From the NCBI GenBank assembly GCA_963555835.3, contig CAUVWZ020000001.1, forward strand, positions 868,001 through 932,000: a stretch of DNA of 64,000 bases, written 5' to 3'. The translations under genes were made by a program, and so were the position numbers. Below are positions 18,356 through 26,269 of the stretch, piece by piece. This DNA is from JAPUME01 sp027294185 (GTDB lineage: Bacteria > Acidobacteriota > Terriglobia > UBA7540 > JAPUME01). The notes below the pieces were generated by a model that searched no databases, was not told where the DNA came from, and saw only the letters and a program-made list of their open reading frames with translations. How positions within the stretch are numbered: the stretch's first letter is position 1; every line of letters begins with the position of its first letter.

Positions 18356-18361
18356 TATAAT
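18356..18361 (+). promoter_or_regulatory. Candidate -10 element upstream of the BNR-repeat gene
   Basis: A perfect TATAAT lies at 18356-18361, which would place transcription start about 36 bases before the ATG at 18404. No good -35 hexamer is found 16-18 bases upstream (CCCCGG occupies that place), so an activator or extended contacts would be needed. Listed because it is the only strong -10 in the intergenic region. Confidence 0.3.
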
Positions 18362-18403
18362 GGACAGACGAAGGGACTTCAGGCCACATTCAGGAGATTC
18401 AAT

Positions 18404-19510
18404 ATGCCCGTGAAGAAGAAAATCAAAAGGACGCGCGAGGTCCATGTACTAGTAGGGACCCACAAAGGCGGGTTTCGTTTTCGCAGCGACCTGCGGCGCA
18501 GAAGCTGGAAGGTGGACGGCCCCTTCTTCGCCGGCGCGGAGGTCAATCACCTCACCCGCGACCCGCGCAAGGGTCATCTGTGGGCCGCTACACACACTGC
18601 CTGGTGGGGCTCGGACCTTCAGGTGAGTCGAAACGGCGGAAAGACCTGGCGGAAATCCTGCGAAGGGCTCAGTTTTGCATCCGACCGCGGCCTGACGCTT
18701 AACCGCATCTGGCAAGTGGTGCCGGACCGCCCCTCACGGCCCGAGACCATGTGGTGCGGCGTTGACCCGGGAGCGCTGTTCCGTTCCGATGACGGCGGCA
18801 GGAACTGGTACGAAGTTGAAGGCTTGAACCGCCACCGCACGCGCGACCGCTGGCAGCCGGGAGGCGGTGGCCTGATGGTGCACGGCATCCTTCCCGACCC
18901 CGCACGTGAGAATCGGATTTATGTGGCCATCTCCGCCGCAGGCTGCTTCCGCTCGGACGATGACGGCCGCACCTGGCTGCCCCGCAACAAAGACGTGCTC
19001 GCGGACTTCCTGCCCAAGCCCTTCCCCGAGGTCGGCCAGTGCGTCCACCACATGGTGATGAACCCGCGAAATCCCGACCAGCTCTTTCAGCAGAACCATT
19101 GCGGCGTCTATCGCAGCCGCAACGGCGGCGCGGATTGGGAAGACATCAGCGAAGGGCTGCCCTCGCGCTTCGGCTTTCCCATGGCCGCGCATCCGCACGA
19201 GCCGGAGACCCTTGTCGTGGTGCCCGAGGTCGGCCCCTTTGCGCGCTATGTCTGCGACGGCCGGCTTACGGTGTATCGCACCAAGAACGGCGGCAAGGCG
19301 TGGCGAAAACTCACCCGCGGCCTGCCACAGAAGAATGCCTACATTCAGGTCCTGCGCCACGCCATGCAGACCGACACGTGTGACAGACCTGCGGTCTATT
19401 TCGGAACCACCAGCGGAGAGCTTTACTACTCGCTGGATAACGGGGATACCTGGCAGCTTCTTCAGGCCCATTTGCCGAGAATCTATTCGGTGGAAGCGGT
19501 GGTGGTGTAA
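18404..19510 (+). CDS. BNR/sortilin-type beta-propeller protein
   Basis: 368 residues. Contains repeated Asp-box (BNR) motifs such as SRNGGKTWRKS, SDDGGRNWYEV, SDDDGRTWLPR, SRNGGADWED, TKNGGKAWRKL and SLDNGDTWQLL, each marking a propeller blade. This is the WD40/YCF48-like sialidase-superfold family of acidobacterial and other bacterial proteins with no established enzymatic role. No signal peptide is visible; the start MPVKKKIKRTREVHVLVGTH at 18404 is preceded by AGGAG with eight-base spacing. Frame openness further upstream lacks homology. Divergent from the TetR gene. Substrate or function unknown. Confidence 0.85.
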   Translation: MPVKKKIKRTREVHVLVGTHKGGFRFRSDLRRRSWKVDGPFFAGAEVNHLTRDPRKGHLWAATHTAWWGSDLQVSRNGGKTWRKSCEGLSFASDRGLTLNRIWQVVPDRPSRPETMWCGVDPGALFRSDDGGRNWYEVEGLNRHRTRDRWQPGGGGLMVHGILPDPARENRIYVAISAAGCFRSDDDGRTWLPRNKDVLADFLPKPFPEVGQCVHHMVMNPRNPDQLFQQNHCGVYRSRNGGADWEDISEGLPSRFGFPMAAHPHEPETLVVVPEVGPFARYVCDGRLTVYRTKNGGKAWRKLTRGLPQKNAYIQVLRHAMQTDTCDRPAVYFGTTSGELYYSLDNGDTWQLLQAHLPRIYSVEAVVV

Positions 19511-19526
19511 AAGGAAGGAAACAGCC

Positions 19527-19614
19527 GGTAGCGTGGAACCCCTCAGTCAGGTTCCGCGTCTCTCTGGTTCTTTACAAAAAAACCGCAGAACCAAACCGCG
19601 GGTTCTGCGCTACC
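19527..19614. repeat. 88-bp short repeat with terminal inverted ends, copy 2
   Basis: Starts with GGTAGCGTGGAACC (19527-19540) and ends with GGTTCTGCGCTACC (19601-19614), which are inverted repeats at 12 of 14 positions. Its reverse complement aligns with the element at 10339-10422. It begins 17 bases after the stop of the BNR gene, so it could form a hairpin at the 3' end of that transcript. Confidence 0.7.
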
Positions 19615-19746
19615 CGCTACTCCAAACCCACTTGCCGAGGAATTATTCGGGGTGGGCATAAATGGCGGCACTCGCCATGTATGCGATGGGGCTTACCGAT
19701 GCACGCACACATTCCGGCGCACCGAGATATGTGCGCCACCCGCGAA

Positions 19747-19869
19747 GATGGCGGGATAAACCCGCCCCTACGGCCCGAAAAGTAGCGGCGACTTTACGTC
19801 GCCAGGCCCTTCACATCGCCAGGGCCGGAGATGGCGGGACAAACGCGCCCCTACGACCCAAAATGTAGA
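19747..19869. repeat. Two direct copies of a 39-40 bp GGCGGG hairpin repeat
   Basis: The segments 19747-19785 and 19830-19869 are near-identical: both read GATGGCGGGAyAAACsCGCC followed by CCTACG and an A-rich end with GTAG. Each can fold through GGCGGG and CCCGCC arms. Between them lie GGCGAC-TTTAC-GTCGCC and a second TCGCCAGG motif. The whole 19615-19915 stretch has no gene and consists mainly of these short palindromic pieces; TTGCAC(8)GTGCAA at 19884-19903 is another. Confidence 0.6.
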
Positions 19870-19915
19870 CCCAAGCAGGATTTTGCACACCCCGCCGTGC
19901 AAGGGCCCAACGGAA

Positions 19916-20461
19916 TTACTCCGTATGCGCAAATCCCAGTTTCCGCAACTGGCTACTCATCGTCCGGGCTTGGTCGCTGGACCGCCACAGATTCACCGAC
20001 TGCTCGCACGAGCCTAAGGATTTCACTATGCGGTCGTATTGGAATGTCGCCTCGCCCCTGCCATTGCTTCGCCGCTTCCCATGCAACCGTACCCTTTTGC
20101 CCACCGGCACCGTGGCGTTCCCGGTGAGAAGCCACTGTTGTTTGCCCTTCTTGCTGTGGAGAACGAATGAGCCGGGAGTGGTGCCCGGCTGGACACATCC
20201 GGTGACGAAAGATCTGAAGCGACTGCCCCGCCGGCTGGCCAGGTACCAGATCAAGGCCACGCCTCCGACTGCGCCCGCCACGAGACCGACAATCAGGCCC
20301 GTGTTGCCGTAACCATCATCCGTTATGCTAGTCGTGCCTGTCGTCGTGTCACCGTTGGTCCCTCCTCCCAGGTGGTCGACTGCAACGGCGTGCGCGCCAA
20401 AGAGTCCTACGATCAAACCCGCCGCAATCACCTGACCAAACAACGATCTTCGAATGTCCAT
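19916..20461 (-). CDS. Hypothetical exported or membrane-anchored protein
   Basis: 181 residues. Signal peptide (MDIRRSLFGQVIAAGLIVGL ending near AHAVA), a low-complexity Gly/Thr stretch (GGGTNGDTTTGTTSITDDGY), a second hydrophobic helix (LIVGLVAGAVGGVALIWYLA) and a basic C-terminal domain with GSFVLHSKKGKQQWLLTGNA, GKRVRLHGKRR and FQYDRIVKSLGSC. The pattern of valine-framed LxGxxxxxG strands followed by a GSC end resembles small secreted acidobacterial domains of unknown role. Surrounded by repeats on one side and about 900 bases without a gene on the other. No function can be proposed. Confidence 0.65.
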   Translation of the reverse strand: MDIRRSLFGQVIAAGLIVGLFGAHAVAVDHLGGGTNGDTTTGTTSITDDGYGNTGLIVGLVAGAVGGVALIWYLASRRGSRFRSFVTGCVQPGTTPGSFVLHSKKGKQQWLLTGNATVPVGKRVRLHGKRRSNGRGEATFQYDRIVKSLGSCEQSVNLWRSSDQARTMSSQLRKLGFAHTE

Positions 20462-21361
20462 AACCCCTCCTTCAACTGAAATTGATCTTAGCTACCCGAT
20501 TTCGCCGCGACCTTGCGGAATTCCACTCTTCTATCCGGAATTTCCATTTTCAACTTTGCCTTTTGGGATAATCATACGCCAGCCGTCCTGTCAAATCCAT
20601 TCCCGATCTCCATGGCCTCTTCTGGGTGGCATCGCGGCTCAATTTGGGCATTCCGTTTAAGAGGCAGGTTCGGAAGGAAGAGCCAGGAGTGTTTTGTCAT
20701 CACTGCGGGGACACCTTCAGTGAAAAGGATTGGGATAAGCACCGATGGCGCATATTTTACCGTGTCCGGAACCTGCCAATCGAGCACCGGCAGCGTCGGT
20801 AGGTTATCCACGATTAGATCCCAAGAATCCTCCAATCAAAACAGCTGCCATCAGGCGAGCGGCTATAAAACTGAGCGTATTCATAAGCCCCACTTCTTGA
20901 TTGAAATAGAATTTCGCGGGCGCGATGCCGATTCATTGAATCCTTCGCTCCCTGGTTCCATGCTTTTCGCAGGGATTCCCATGGACGGAAGGGTCCTTAA
21001 GTTACCAGGAAATGGGCGAATCGCCCCGCTCGTAGACACAGAGTTGCATTCCACGTGCCAAACTGAGATTGACTAAAAGTCCGTTCGAGGCCGTTATTCT
21101 ATTGAAAACAAAGCATCGCTTTTATTCTTCGTCATTCATTCCCCGCCAAGTAACGGGCATTCCATTTCATGTTTCCATTTGTAGAATTTAATTCCCGCAT
21201 TCGGTATAGAATTGGCATCGACCTGACGCTCATGAATCGGTCCAGCTTCCCGCTTCCAAGACCTCCTGTGGCGGAGGAAGTTTCCGGAGTGAGCTGGCCT
21301 TGGCACCCTGAATCTACCTTCCCGATAGTCCAAGAATCAAACCTCAAATAGCGCCAATGCC
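20462..21361. other. About 900 bases without a recognisable gene
   Basis: AT-richer than its surroundings. Open frames here (for instance a plus-strand frame at 20513-21076 and a minus-strand frame at 20572-20835) have low-complexity, non-protein-like translations and no motif I recognise. It may hold decayed DNA. No tRNA-like structure or terminator was identified. Confidence 0.5.
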
Positions 21362-21481
21362 CTAGTCTTCTTCTACGAACTCGAACTCTTCCTTGGGTGC
21401 CTGGCAATTGGGGCACTTCTCGGGAGGGTCTTTCGCTTGGTGCAAAAACCCGCACTTCAGACATTTCCAAACTAAGTTCAT
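21362..21481 (-). CDS. Rubredoxin-like zinc-ribbon mini-protein
   Basis: 39 residues, too short for ordinary gene calling. The product has two metal-binding knuckles, WKCLKCGFLH and EKCPNCQAPKEEFEF, and an acidic end. The spacing and the DPPEKCPNCQAPK segment match the C-terminal rubredoxin domain of rubrerythrins, where four Cys hold one iron; as a free domain it could be an electron carrier or a zinc ribbon. A purine-rich AGGTAGGG lies about ten bases before the ATG at 21481. It is about 340 bases downstream of argJ on the same strand with a DUF1059 remnant in between. Confidence 0.65.
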   Translation of the reverse strand: MNLVWKCLKCGFLHQAKDPPEKCPNCQAPKEEFEFVEED

Positions 21482-21518
21482 TAACGCGCACCCTACCTTT
21501 CCGCCCTGATCGGAGGAA

Positions 21519-21809
21519 CTACATCAGTAGCAGAGCTCTAGTTCTACGCTCGCGTTGAATTGTCCCTACTCGTTCCGGATGCAAGCACGCACTTAATCTA
21601 CCATCTCTGAAGAGGGGTCCGTTCATGCCACCTATATCCCGACCGAGTTCAGCACACTCCACCAAGATTTCCTCGACCGTTTCACCACGAGCCTCGAAGT
21701 CGCAGTCCACACCGATGTCTTTGCCGGGTGCCCCATCCTCCGGCTTGCCGGAGGGTGGGGAGTTTCCACACGAAGACAGAACCCCAACCTTGCTTCCCAG
21801 GGGAGGCAC
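21519..21809 (-). pseudogene. DUF1059-like small metal-binding protein, probably N-terminally damaged
   Basis: The minus-strand frame contains DIGVDCDFEARGETVEEILV followed by ECAELGRDIGGMNG, the core of DUF1059 (usually CxDxGxDCDFxARGETEEE). DUF1059 proteins normally start about eight residues before DxG with a conserved Cys; here that part is replaced by translation of the palindrome at 21731-21760, and the nearest ATG is in another frame. The His-rich end normally reading EHARxxHG is changed to ELGRDIGG. A GTG at 21809 could still open the frame. I consider a decayed gene most likely. Confidence 0.4.
21731..21760. repeat. Near-perfect 30-bp palindrome
   Basis: CCCCATCCTCCGGC (21731-21744), a TT loop, and GCCGGAGGGTGGGG (21747-21760) pair over 14 base pairs with one T-G wobble. 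It lies between argJ and the DUF1059-like frame and replaces that frame's expected start. There is no following T-run, so it is not a standard terminator. It may be a dispersed palindromic element. Confidence 0.65.
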
Positions 21810-21819
21810 CCAAATTCCC

Positions 21820-23040
21820 TCACGTCCGATACAGGGCGTTGATCTTGATGTAGTCCTCGGTCAGGTCGCAGGTCCAGATGCGCGTGGAGGCTCGGCCCTG
21901 GTGTAGGTCAACCAAGGCGGACACTTCTTTCCGGTCCATTCGTTTGCGCGCATCGTCTTCATCGAACGCGACTCCCTGGCCGCGGCGACATAGAGTCAGT
22001 CCGCCGACGCGAATCTCCACTTTATCGGGATCGATCTTCGCCCCGGAATAGCCGGCGGCGCAGAGAATCCGCCCCCAATTAGGGTCGGCACCGGTGAAGG
22101 CGGTCTTGACGAGCGGCGAGTTGGCAATGGCGCGGCCCACTAGGTCTGCTTCGCGGGCGTTGCGCGCGCCGCGGACTTCGATTTCGATAAACCTCTTCGC
22201 GCCCTCTCCGTCGGTGATGATCTTGCGCGCAAGCGACGAGCAGACCTGCTTGAGTCCGGCCAAGGCATCCGTGTAATGCCGGGAACTACGGCGAATCACC
22301 GGCACGCCGGAAGCGCCATTCGCGAGCACGGCCACGGTGTCGTTGGTCGAGATGTCACCGTCCACCGTAATGCGGTTGAACGTCTCCCCGACGGCCTCAC
22401 GGAGCATCGCCTGGAGCGCGCGCCCCTCGATGGCAAGGTCGGTGGTGATATAGCAGAGCATGGTCGCCATGTGCGGGTGAATCATCCCGGCCCCCTTGGC
22501 GATGCCCGCGATGTAGACGCGCTTGGCGCCGAACGAGGCCCTCACTACGGCGGATTTGGGCACGGTGTCTGTGGTCATGATGGCGGTACCCACCACGTCC
22601 GCCACCTTCGAGAGGTTCTCCTTCAGGACGGGCAGGCAGTCGAGGATGAGTTTCGGGTCCAGCGGAACGCCGATGATTCCTGTCGAAGAGACCAGCACCT
22701 CGTGGGGTGAGACACCCATCAGCCTCCCTACTGCCTGGGCCGTGGCGCGTGAGGCGCGAAGCCCCGCCGGACCGTTGCAGGCGTTGGCATTGCCCGAATT
22801 TACGATGATGGCGCGCAACCGGCCGCGACTGCGGCGGAGATGCTCGCGGCCCAGTACGATGGGGGCCCCGACCACACGATTGCTGGTGAAGACCGCCGCG
22901 GCCCTCGTGCCCGTTACCTCGGAGAAAATCAGAGCCAGGTCAAGCGCATCGAGCCCCCGCTTGATTCCGGCAGAGGTTGCCGCTGCCCGAAATCCCGCCG
23001 GGGTGGCAATGTTCCCATCGACCGGCTTCCACTTTGACAT
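21820..23040 (-). CDS. argJ: Bifunctional glutamate N-acetyltransferase/amino-acid acetyltransferase
   Basis: 406 residues from the ATG at 23040 (MSKWKPVDGNIATPAGFRAA); the upstream extension to 23118 has no homology. ArgJ transfers acetyl from N-acetylornithine to glutamate in arginine synthesis and is self-cleaved. The cleavage motif is GMIHPHMATMLCYI, where the protein is cut before the Thr of MATML. Also visible: TSNRVVGAPIVLGREHL, NSGNANACNGPAGL, TVDGDISTNDTVAVLANG and the C-terminal GADPNWGRILCAAGYSG. The C-terminus LTEDYIKINALYRT is typical. No other arg gene is adjacent. Confidence 0.96.
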   Translation of the reverse strand: MSKWKPVDGNIATPAGFRAAATSAGIKRGLDALDLALIFSEVTGTRAAAVFTSNRVVGAPIVLGREHLRRSRGRLRAIIVNSGNANACNGPAGLRASRATAQAVGRLMGVSPHEVLVSSTGIIGVPLDPKLILDCLPVLKENLSKVADVVGTAIMTTDTVPKSAVVRASFGAKRVYIAGIAKGAGMIHPHMATMLCYITTDLAIEGRALQAMLREAVGETFNRITVDGDISTNDTVAVLANGASGVPVIRRSSRHYTDALAGLKQVCSSLARKIITDGEGAKRFIEIEVRGARNAREADLVGRAIANSPLVKTAFTGADPNWGRILCAAGYSGAKIDPDKVEIRVGGLTLCRRGQGVAFDEDDARKRMDRKEVSALVDLHQGRASTRIWTCDLTEDYIKINALYRT

Positions 23041-23220
23041 TGGCTGTTCCTCGAAAAAAGCACACCCCAAAGCGCTTAGTGTACCAAAGTTTTCTCCCGG
23101 CAAACGACCCTTCGACACTTGGGAGGCCGAGTCGTTCTCCGCAGCGCCGCAGGCGGTGCAGATGTTAGAATGGCTCCTGAGTTCCGAAGCAGAAAAAGAA
23201 TTCAGCCCGTCTATTTCTCA

Positions 23221-23271
23221 AGACCGTCTGGCTCTCGAAACCGTCTGGCTCTCAAGGCCGTCCGGCTCTCG
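23221..23271. repeat. 17-bp tandem repeat, three copies
   Basis: Three consecutive 17-base units, AGACCGTCTGGCTCTCG, AAACCGTCTGGCTCTCA and AGGCCGTCCGGCTCTCG, lie 40 bases upstream of the MBL-fold gene start. The period is not a multiple of three and the units lie before the ribosome binding site, so they are non-coding. Confidence 0.8.
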
Positions 23272-23310
23272 AGGCCGGCGGATCTGGAGAATGAGAAAGG
23301 AGAACGACTC

Positions 23311-24351
23311 ATGCGCCCTCTTAGGATGTTCTTGCTGATTTTGCCGGCCGGGCTGATGTTGCTGACCGGGGCCCTGTTTGCAGCCGACGCGCTGTTTGCC
23401 TCAGATCAACTGTTCGACCTGAAAAAGGCCGCTGACGGAGTCTATCTTGCCGTGGCCCGTCCGCAGACCAAAATCAACTCGAACGCCGCCGTCATCGTGC
23501 TCGAAGACGGCGTTTTGATCGTGGACACCCATTCGAAGCCCTCGGCCGCTCGGGCCTTGATGGAGCAGATAAAGACCGTGACCTCGAAGCCCGTCCGCTA
23601 CGTTGTCGACACCCATTTCCATTGGGACCACTATCAGGGCAACGCCGCCTACCCGCAGTCCTACCCCGAGGGAATCGAGATCATCTCCTCCGCACAGACC
23701 CGCCGGAACATCGTGAACATCGGCCTGCCGCGCATCCGAAACGAGATTGTGCGCCTGCCGAAGGCGATCGAAACCATGCGGCAGGAGATGGCCCGTGCCA
23801 CGGGAGACCGCCGTCGGGAGCTGGCCGAAGAAATCCGGGGGACCCAGCAATACCTCGACGAGCTCAAAAGCACGGAAGCCGTCGTGCCGAATCTGACGTT
23901 CGAAAACAGTTTGAGCATTTACCGAAAAGACCGCACCGTGCAGATACTCTTTATGGGACGGGCGCACACCGACGGCGACGTCATTGTTTATCTGCCCCGG
24001 GAAAAGATCGTGGCCACCGGAGACCTGCTGCAGGGGAAGATGCCTTACATGGGCGACAGCCACCCCTTCGAGTGGATTCGGACGCTCGCGGCGCTCGAAA
24101 AACTCGACTTTGAAACGGTGCTGCCCGGCCACGGCGACCTGCTCAAGGGGAAACAACGCCTGCGATTGTGGAAGGAATACCTGACGGATTTGATGCGTCA
24201 GGTCTCAGAGCTTTCCTCGCAAGGGGCAACGCTCGAGGAGACCCTTCGCAGCGTCGATCTCTCGAGCTACGAATCGCGAATCCCCGGCTTTCGTGGCAGC
24301 GTGGCCGGGAACATCGAGAAGGCCTACCGTGTGATCTCTTTCGAGGATTAG
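23311..24351 (+). CDS. Exported metallo-beta-lactamase-fold hydrolase
   Basis: 346 residues from ATG 23311, preceded by AAGGAG at eight bases. Signal peptide MRPLRMFLLILPAGLMLLTG ending near FAADALFA. The MBL signature DTHFHWDHYQGN gives the HxHxDH ligands; further ligands are visible in MGRAHTDGDVIVYL and VLPGHGDLLKGKQ. An about 50-residue helical insertion (RLPKAIETMRQEMARATGDR) lies between the second and third motifs. It resembles SoxH-like or quinoprotein relay-type periplasmic MBL proteins rather than true beta-lactamases. The substrate is unknown. Confidence 0.88.
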   Translation: MRPLRMFLLILPAGLMLLTGALFAADALFASDQLFDLKKAADGVYLAVARPQTKINSNAAVIVLEDGVLIVDTHSKPSAARALMEQIKTVTSKPVRYVVDTHFHWDHYQGNAAYPQSYPEGIEIISSAQTRRNIVNIGLPRIRNEIVRLPKAIETMRQEMARATGDRRRELAEEIRGTQQYLDELKSTEAVVPNLTFENSLSIYRKDRTVQILFMGRAHTDGDVIVYLPREKIVATGDLLQGKMPYMGDSHPFEWIRTLAALEKLDFETVLPGHGDLLKGKQRLRLWKEYLTDLMRQVSELSSQGATLEETLRSVDLSSYESRIPGFRGSVAGNIEKAYRVISFED

Positions 24352-24381
24352 GAAGCTTGAGGCCGGCTTGATTGGGAAAGC

Positions 24382-25374
24382 CTACTTGTCTGCATGCCAA
24401 ACGAAGGCGCCGAAACGACGGTAGGTGCGGAACCCAAGCCTTTCATAGAGACGAATGGCGTCTGAGTTCTCATCCGTCACGGTGAGGGAAACCTGGCGGT
24501 GGCCGCGGCTGCGCAGTTTTTCAAAGCAGGCATGAAGCAGCGCCGTGCCGATGCGTCGCCCCTGGAACTCCGGCAAAACGCAGATCTGGGGGATATGGCT
24601 GCCCGAAGTCCCGACCGAGGTCACAAGCATGCCTCCGCAGCAAACACCACTCGGGGCATGAACGGCCACCAGGGAATCACCCGGTTCGAAAACTCCGCAA
24701 CCCCGGTGACGGGTAACATTTTCAATCACCTGTAACGCTCCCCGGCGAGACCGGTATTGAAGGTTGATTTCGCTGTCCACATGGCCGCGGTAGGCCTCGT
24801 GAATCAAGGCAGCCATCACGCTTTCTTCTTTCTCTTCCCAGCCTTGAAACCGAATCTCCCCGTCCAACCCGACGGACTCGGAGGACGCCGAGCCGAGATC
24901 GTGCATCATGAATTGTCGTCCAAAGGCCCGGAATCCGTTCGGCTCGAAACTGGGAAAAATTTCTTCCAAAGAAAAGTGGGGTAACTGCGCCTCGATACGG
25001 TCAATCCCCGGGGTTCCCTGCAGGGTTTCAATTACGTGGCGAAGCAGAAGGCGTGCGATTTCGGCGCGGTCGGCGCGGAGGCGGGCAAAAACATTGCCGA
25101 TGATGGCCTTGGAACCTTCGTAGACAAAAAAGCTGTAACCGAGCGGAGTTGAATCTTCCAGGAGCACATAACCCGTCAGCCGCCGCGCATCAAGGCAACT
25201 GCCGATCAAGGTGGAGGTCTGGTTGAAGTCCCATTGAAGCTCCTCCGCCCAGAACCGCTTCTCCTCCTCCAGAAGTTCCTGGAGATGATGCGAACCGAAT
25301 TGACGCAGGTCCACCACCTGCCGGGCCGGGGGCGGGCCCTCGGTGGTCACTACGGATTCGCCGAAGCTGGTCAC
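24382..25374 (-). CDS. GNAT-family acetyltransferase, two-domain
   Basis: 330 residues. The C-terminal half is a clear GNAT domain with the acetyl-CoA loop ICVLPEFQGRRIGTALLHAC and the final VTDENSDAIRLYERLGFR. The N-terminal half (LEDSTPLGYSFFVYEGSKAI, RADRAEIARLLLRHVIETLQ) looks like a second, degenerate GNAT fold, as in tandem-GNAT proteins. No substrate is evident and no functional neighbours; it is convergent with the MBL gene, whose stop lies 30 bases away. It marks the left edge of the AT-richer island. Confidence 0.85.
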   Translation of the reverse strand: MTSFGESVVTTEGPPPARQVVDLRQFGSHHLQELLEEEKRFWAEELQWDFNQTSTLIGSCLDARRLTGYVLLEDSTPLGYSFFVYEGSKAIIGNVFARLRADRAEIARLLLRHVIETLQGTPGIDRIEAQLPHFSLEEIFPSFEPNGFRAFGRQFMMHDLGSASSESVGLDGEIRFQGWEEKEESVMAALIHEAYRGHVDSEINLQYRSRRGALQVIENVTRHRGCGVFEPGDSLVAVHAPSGVCCGGMLVTSVGTSGSHIPQICVLPEFQGRRIGTALLHACFEKLRSRGHRQVSLTVTDENSDAIRLYERLGFRTYRRFGAFVWHADK

Positions 25375-25571
25375 AGATTGCTCTCCTGAGGTATCTGTGT
25401 CAGGGCGTCTGCTCCGCCCCGAAACATGACAACCCTCCCGAAAAGCATACCAGAGTTGGAGGACCAGGAAACTGTTATTCCTCCCCGCCTGGCTCCTCCC
25501 CCTGAACGCAAATTTCAGGCGGATTTCGAGCGAGTGGATTCTCGATACGGTGGAGGCAGAGTCAGAAAATC

Positions 25572-25928
25572 ATGGGAGGGTGCAGGGTCGGATTTGACCG
25601 GCGTGGCAGACCTCATAAGCAGCGACGCCGAGAACGAGGAAAGCAGGAGGATCGCTTTCCCGCATGGCTTCCCCAACATTTGCAAAGCATCGCGTTTGAA
25701 CAGGGCAAAGACGATTTCATCGAAAACATCGATGATGTGTGTATTCATTATGACGGCGGACGGGTGGCCGCTAACGAAAGTTTAATAGCAGAGATCACCG
25801 GGTGTGGATTGAGAAAAACAACTAAAGAGACGGGACTTGATCGCAAAACGATTCGGGCGATTCTTAGTGGAAACAAGGTGAAAGCCTCAACGCTCGCGAA
25901 TGTGGTGTGGGGTTTGAGACAAGAGTAG
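25572..25928 (+). CDS. Possible HTH-domain protein, perhaps a fragment
   Basis: 118 residues in the open frame; only the C-terminal half looks like protein. From about residue 70 it reads LIAEITGCGLRKTTKETGLD followed by RKTIRAILSGNKVKASTLANV, which has the look of a small helix-turn-helix with a recognition helix, as at the C-terminus of some phage- and defence-associated proteins. The N-terminal part is Arg-rich and unconvincing, and the preceding frame 25426-25785 overlaps it, suggesting frameshift or truncation. It lies at the left of the putative defence island and could be a remnant regulator. Confidence 0.35.
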   Translation: MGGCRVGFDRRGRPHKQRRRERGKQEDRFPAWLPQHLQSIAFEQGKDDFIENIDDVCIHYDGGRVAANESLIAEITGCGLRKTTKETGLDRKTIRAILSGNKVKASTLANVVWGLRQE

Positions 25929-26269
25929 CGCGTCTCCACCTACTGGGCGCGCCGGGGCTGGTCGCTCACGTTTTAAGCGAATCGGCTCAAGTGGGATGAA
26001 AAAGAACCATTTCGCCACAGATCGGCTGTAGAAACTCCGGGGGGAATCCGTGCGGCCAGCGTTGACGCGACCATTTTTCCGAAAGGCAATCAATCCCATT
26101 AGGTATCGTGAGTGGGCCTCCATCGCTCGTAATTTCGCCGTTCGTCTGTTCTCCGAGATCTAAGAAGGACACAACTCATTTTTGAATAGGCCGTGATATG
26201 CTTACTGGCGGAGGTTCTGACTGACCCGGTTCCGTGCCCAGCACAGGAAGGGCCGAGAATAGTGACATC
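25929..26269. other. Non-coding stretch upstream of the ParA-like gene
   Basis: No plausible gene is seen on either strand. It presumably carries the promoter of the ParA-HEPN pair, but I do not find a confident -35/-10 pair. The GC content drops gradually towards the ParA gene. Confidence 0.4.

Noticed and set aside
20513..21076. Plus-strand frame of 187 codons in the gene-poor stretch
   Set aside because: Ser/Gly/Arg-rich composition, no motif, no good ribosome binding site.
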